Below, piece after piece: positions 6,835-10,278 of a DNA stretch of 10,278 bases (within the stretch, counting starts at the first letter, position 1; each line of letters starts with the position of its first letter). Source of the stretch: JBFWYO01 sp050186335 (GTDB lineage: Bacteria > Pseudomonadota > Alphaproteobacteria > Bin65). Made by a program: the position numbers and the translations under genes. Under the pieces are notes generated by a model. The model was given only the letters and a program-made list of their open reading frames with translations. It did no database searches and had not been told where the DNA came from. The stretch spans positions 1 through 10,278 of the forward strand of contig JBFWYO010000122.1 in assembly GCA_050186335.1 (NCBI GenBank), in the 5' to 3' direction.

Positions 6835-8681
6835 GTGGCTGCGTCTCCCAGATAGGCGGCGATCACGTTCTTGTCGTTGCGGACGATCTCGGCGTCGCCT
6901 TCGGCGATCTTCTCGCCGTAATTCATGACCACGATCTGCTCGGCTAGTCCCATGACCAGGCGGATATCGTGCTCGACCAGCAGGATGGTCGTGCCCAGTT
7001 CGCGGATGCGCAGGATGAGTTCGGCGACCTGTTCGGTTTCGGTGTCGTTCAGGCCGGAGGCCGGCTCGTCCATCAGCAGGAGGCGTGGCTCGAGCGCCAG
7101 CGCGCGGGCGATCTCCAGCAGCCGCTGATGGCCGAACGGCAACGCCGAGGGCTGCTTGTCCGCGACGTCGGCGAGGCCCACGAACGCGAGCGCGGCCATG
7201 GATTTGGCGCGGATTTCAGCCTCTTCGCGCCCGACCGAGGGCACGCGCGCGGACACCGCGACCAGCCCCGACTTGGTCAGCCGGTGGCGGCCGGTCATGA
7301 CGTTTTCCAGCACCGTCATGTTGTCGAACAGCTGCAAGTTCTGAAACGTGCGGCCGATGCCGAGCTTGGCGATCTGGTCGGGCAGCAGTTTCTCGATGCG
7401 CTTGCCGGCAAATTCGATGGTCCCGGAGTCGAGCGGCAAATAGCCCGAGACCAGGTTGAACATAGTCGTCTTGCCGGCGCCGTTCGGTCCGATCAGGGCG
7501 GTGATCGAGCCGGCTTTGACCTCAAAGCCCACGTCGGCGACGGCGCGCAACGAACCGAAGGATTTCTCCACCTTGCGCGCAACCAGGAGCGCCGATCCGT
7601 CGCTCGGCGAAGCGGCCTGAAACGGCGGCGGCGCCGACGCGATGTCGGCGGCGCTGCTGAGCCCCGAATAGGTCGCTTCCGCGGCGCGCCGCTTCTTGCG
7701 CGTGAACGCGTCCTGAATGAAGCCGACCAAGCCGCGGGGGAAGAAGATCAGCACGAGCACGGTCAACGCGCCCATGGTGACGACTTCCCAAAGCTGGGTG
7801 TTCAGCTTGCCGAAACCCAGGGCTTCGAGCACGCCACCCATTTCGCGCAAGCCTTCGCGCACGAACACGATCAGGAACGCGCCGACGGCGCCGCCCCAGA
7901 TGCTCATCAGCCCGCCGGCGATGACGGCGGTGATGATGTTCAAGCTGTACTGGAAGCCGAACAGATGCGGCTCCATCAAACGCAGGTAATGCACCATCAC
8001 ACTGCCGGAGACGCTGGCCATCGCCGCGCTGACGACGAACATTTCGAGCTTGTAGCGCGTGATGTCGACGCCGACGGAGAGCGCGGCGGTTTCGCTCGAG
8101 CCGATCGATCGCAAGGCCCGGCCGATGCGCGAGCGGTCGATGTTCAGACCGATGAAGATGGCGAGCGCCACCAGGGCCCAGACCAGATAATAGAAGTGCA
8201 GGTCGTTGGTCAGCTTGAGCCCGAACACCGACATGGTCGGCACGTTGGTGATGCCGAGCGCGCCGCCGGTCTGCGATTCCCATTCCAGCGCGATGAAGAT
8301 CATCACCAGCTGGAGCGCGAGCGACGCCATCGCCAGAATGAAGCCGCGCAGTTTCAGTATCGGCTTGCCGATGACGTAGGCCAGCAGCATGGCGACGACC
8401 ATCGAGGCGACCATGGCGACCATGGGATCGACGCCGTATTTGGTGACCAGAATCGAGTTACCGTAGCCGCCGATCATGCAGAATGCGGCCTGGCCGAGCG
8501 CCAGTTGATGCGCGTAGCCGATCAGCAGGACGAATCCCACGGTGGCGATCGCCATGGCGCCGACGGTAATGCCGGTGCCGATCTCGTAGCGCCCGGTGAA
8601 GATCAGCGGAAACAGGATCACGACCACGGCGAAAAACGCGAACGCCAGCGCGTTGGGCCCGAAGCGGGATGAAGCAACCAT
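6831..8681 (-). CDS. Fused ABC permease-ATPase, LivM-LivG type
   Basis: A 616-residue single polypeptide joining two importer subunits. Residues 1 to about 325 are a LivM-type membrane domain with many hydrophobic helices and the ATPase-contact loop GRALRSIGSSETAALSVGVD (187-206). Residues about 326-364 form a linker: a basic KKRR stretch, then an Ala/Ser/Pro-rich run. Residues about 365-616 are a LivG-type ATPase with Walker A GPNGAGKTT (398-406), Q-loop FQN (446-448), signature LPFGHQR (514-520), Walker B LLLMDEP (534-540) and the switch His571. The signature departs from LSGGQ, as is usual in LivG. The frame is continuous with no stop or second start, so this is a true fusion. ATG at 8679-8681 abuts the LivH stop (TAGATG). 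LivM-LivG fusions are known in proteobacteria. The fused subunit pairs with the LivH-type permease and the separate LivF-type ATPase. Confidence 0.93.
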
Positions 8682-9563
8682 CTAACGCGACCCCGCCGTC
8701 AGATGCGCGCGGCCGAAGGCGAACACGCCGCCTTGCACGAGCAGGAACAGCAGCAAGGCGCCGTAGGCGATGGCATCCTTGGCGCCGGAGGAGATGTAGC
8801 CGACCGCGAGCGCCTCGATCAGGCCGATGCCGATGCCGCCGGCCACCGCCATGCTCGGGCTTCGGAAGCCGCCGATGATGGCGCCGATGAAACCCTTGAG
8901 GCCGTAATCCAGGCCCGCGTCGTAGCGGCCGAGCGCGATCGGCGCGATAATGGCGCCGCCCAGAGCCGCCGCCGCACCGGCCACGGCAAACACCATGACG
9001 GTCATGCGTTCGGCATCGATCCCCATCAGTCGCGCGGCCGACATGTTGATCGAACAGGCGCGCACCGCGCGCCCGGCCGGCGTGAACTTGAGGAACCAGA
9101 ACAGGCCGCCCAGCATCAGGATGGTTGCGCCCCAGACCCACAAATTCTGGATCGGCAGAACCGCGCCCAGCATCGTGAAGACGCCGTCGCCGGTAAAACC
9201 GGGCATCGGCAGCGGGTCCTTGCCCCAGACGATCAGCGATATGCCGCGCACGATGACCGAGACGCCGAGGGTAATGGTGATTTGGATGAACGCCGGCGCG
9301 CGGCGCACCGGTGCGAGCGTCAGACGTTCCTGCAAGACGCCGAGCACGGCGCCGGCGATGGTTGCGATCGCCAGCGTCGCCGCCAGCGGCAGGCCCAAAG
9401 TCGCCATGCTGGCGCCGATCAGGCCGCCGATCATGACGTACTCGCCCTGGGCGAAATTGACCAAGCCGGAGACGTTGGCGCACAACACGAAGCCCAGCGC
9501 AACCAGCGCGTAGATACAGCCGGTCGTCAGCCCCGGCAGGGCGAACTGGAAGAAAAGTTCCAT
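8682..9563 (-). CDS. livH: ABC transporter permease, LivH type
   Basis: A 293-residue integral membrane subunit. It opens LPGLTTGCIYALVALGFVLC, with the VNFAQGEYVMIGG segment (residues 35-47) that is diagnostic of LivH-type permeases. The ATPase-contact loop GRAVRACSINMSAARLMGID is at 164-183, and the late segment GAIIGGFRSPSMAVAGGIGIGLIEAL is also typical. ATG is at 9561-9563; the ribosome site before it is poor, so translation may depend partly on coupling or on the leader structure. It follows the binding-protein gene by 67 bases and ends directly at the LivM-LivG start. It forms half of the membrane channel with the LivM domain. The symbol marks subunit type only. Confidence 0.93.
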   Translation of the reverse strand: MELFFQFALPGLTTGCIYALVALGFVLCANVSGLVNFAQGEYVMIGGLIGASMATLGLPLAATLAIATIAGAVLGVLQERLTLAPVRRAPAFIQITITLGVSVIVRGISLIVWGKDPLPMPGFTGDGVFTMLGAVLPIQNLWVWGATILMLGGLFWFLKFTPAGRAVRACSINMSAARLMGIDAERMTVMVFAVAGAAAALGGAIIAPIALGRYDAGLDYGLKGFIGAIIGGFRSPSMAVAGGIGIGLIEALAVGYISSGAKDAIAYGALLLFLLVQGGVFAFGRAHLTAGSR

Positions 9564-9575
9564 GACGCGGATTCA

Positions 9576-9595
9576 GTCCCGAAAAAGCTCGGGAC
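9576..9595. terminator. 7-bp stem-loop between the binding-protein and LivH-type genes
   Basis: GTCCCGA (9576-9582) and TCGGGAC (9589-9595) form a perfect 7-bp stem with a 6-base loop. On the minus (coding) strand the loop holds most of a run of five T, not after the stem, so it is not a standard rho-independent terminator. It lies 13-32 bases upstream of the LivH start and may partly stop transcription or block 3'-exonuclease decay of the binding-protein mRNA. In binding-protein-dependent importers this arrangement commonly gives more binding protein than permease; applying that here is inference. Confidence 0.5.
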
Positions 9596-9614
9596 GGGCC
9601 GCCTGCGCAGCCCG
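9595..9614. terminator. Second hairpin just after the binding-protein gene
   Basis: CGGGC (9595-9599) pairs with GCCCG (9610-9614) around a 10-base loop that contains most of the palindrome CTGCGCAG (9603-9610). It lies 17-36 bases beyond the binding-protein stop on the minus strand and touches the neighbouring 7-bp hairpin, so the two are in tandem. There is no T-run after it. Confidence 0.38.
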
Positions 9615-9630
9615 CCCCGCCGAATGCTTT

Positions 9631-10278
9631 TTATTTCGCGATTTCGAACTTCGTGCCGTTGAACACGGCCATCCGAATCGAGCGATAGTCGGTGCCGGTA
9701 TGGTCTTCCGGCTTGAACGTGATGATGCCGTTGATCGTCGGCAGATCCTTGATCTTGTCGAGTTCCGCGCGAATGCTGTCGCGCGTCCCGTCCGACTTGT
9801 CGACCGCATGCTTGGTAATGATGCCGTAGTCGTAGCCGAACGAGTTGAAGAACAGCGGGCGCCGGCCCAATTGCTTCTGCAATTCGACATACAAGACCGC
9901 CGTCGGTCCGCCGAATTCCTCGCCGATCGTTCCGGCCTGGGTCGGCGTCATGGCGCCCTTGACCGCGGCCGGGCCACCCACCGCGTCGAACAACGGCTTG
10001 GTCAGCGCCGCCTGGGACAGGACGATCGGCGTCGTCATGTTGAGCTGCTTGTAGCCCTTGTACAGCAGGATGGCCGGGCCGCCGATCGAGCCGTTGTAGA
10101 TCAGCTCCGGATTGGCCGCGCGCACCTTGATCAGTTGCGGGGTGAAGCTGGTGTCGGTCACCTGGAAGGTTTCCGCGGCGACCACCGTGACGCCGTATTT
10201 GGCGGCATTGTCCTTCAGATGCTTGGCTTCGGCCTGGCCGTACGCATCGGTCGCATTAATCGTGGCGATGCGCTTGAT
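9631..10278 (-). CDS. Periplasmic substrate-binding protein of a LivJ/LivK-type ABC importer (5' end cut by window edge)
   Basis: The frame stays open from the right edge to TAA at 9631-9633, giving 215 residues of C-terminal sequence. It begins IKRIATINATDAYGQAEAKH, the conserved strand and DxYGxx helix at the start of the second lobe of type 1 periplasmic binding proteins (Peripla_BP_6). FQVTDTSFTPQLIKVRAANPELIY follows, with the usual D-x-x-x-Q-L-x-K-x-x-x-x-x-P element. The N-terminal lobe, signal peptide and start lie outside the window. The GTG at 10183-10185 is an internal Val codon, not the start. It is the first visible gene of the operon and delivers substrate to the LivH/LivMG/LivF-type complex. 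Family members bind branched-chain amino acids, amides, urea, or aromatic and other carboxylates. The ligand-binding residues cannot be mapped from this half. Confidence 0.92.
   Translation of the reverse strand: MKRIATINATDAYGQAEAKHLKDNAAKYGVTVVAAETFQVTDTSFTPQLIKVRAANPELIYNGSIGGPAILLYKGYKQLNMTTPIVLSQAALTKPLFDAVGGPAAVKGAMTPTQAGTIGEEFGGPTAVLYVELQKQLGRRPLFFNSFGYDYGIITKHAVDKSDGTRDSIRAELDKIKDLPTINGIITFKPEDHTGTDYRSIRMAVFNGTKFEIAK

Noticed and set aside
6969..8672. A 567-codon open frame on the + strand opposite the LivM-LivG gene
   Set aside because: It is low-complexity, charged and motif-free, whereas the minus-strand protein has complete Walker, signature and permease motifs.
9631..10185. Treating GTG at 10185 as the start of the binding protein
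   Set aside because: The same frame continues to the window edge with conserved Peripla_BP_6 sequence (IATINATDAYGQ), so the gene is simply cut by the edge.

Overview
The window is GC-rich DNA with tightly packed genes and Shine-Dalgarno-type ribosome sites. It contains an IS110-family transposase end, a branched-chain-amino-acid-type ABC transporter with a fused LivM-LivG polypeptide, and a protein with a histone-H1-like Lys/Ala tail. This combination fits a proteobacterium, most plausibly a betaproteobacterium of the Burkholderiales. That placement is inferred from style and gene content, not from a marker gene.

Layout, left to right. Positions 1-102 hold the last 33 codons and stop of an IS110-family transposase on the + strand, followed by 83 non-coding bases with two overlapping inverted repeats. 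Positions 186-2073 hold a three-gene minus-strand cluster, transcribed lipoprotein, then DUF4286-like protein with an H1-like tail, then class II aldolase/decarboxylase. A 229-base divergent intergenic region (2074-2302) contains two clear dyads. It separates the lipoprotein from a + strand MFS permease (2303-3529, TTG start). The permease is convergent with a long minus-strand operon that fills the rest of the window. In transcription order the operon is: a periplasmic substrate-binding protein (cut by the right edge), LivH-type permease, LivM-LivG fusion, LivF-type ATPase, CrtI/phytoene-desaturase-like FAD oxidoreductase, and an SDR dehydrogenase.

How they work together (inference). The ABC genes abut or overlap, so they form one high-affinity importer. 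The two oxidoreductases follow in the same orientation with 88- and 17-base gaps and probably act on the imported compound. The binding-protein family takes up amino acids, amides, aromatic acids and other small carboxylates, so the substrate cannot be named. The class II aldolase and the MFS permease may belong to the same catabolic neighbourhood, but they lie in separate transcription units.

I found no CRISPR array, tRNA, rRNA or phage genes and no clearly new multi-gene system. The less ordinary items are the H1-like tail, the fused LivM-LivG, the 14-bp dyad in the divergent region, the tandem hairpins between the binding-protein and permease genes, and the structured sequence after the IS110 transposase.
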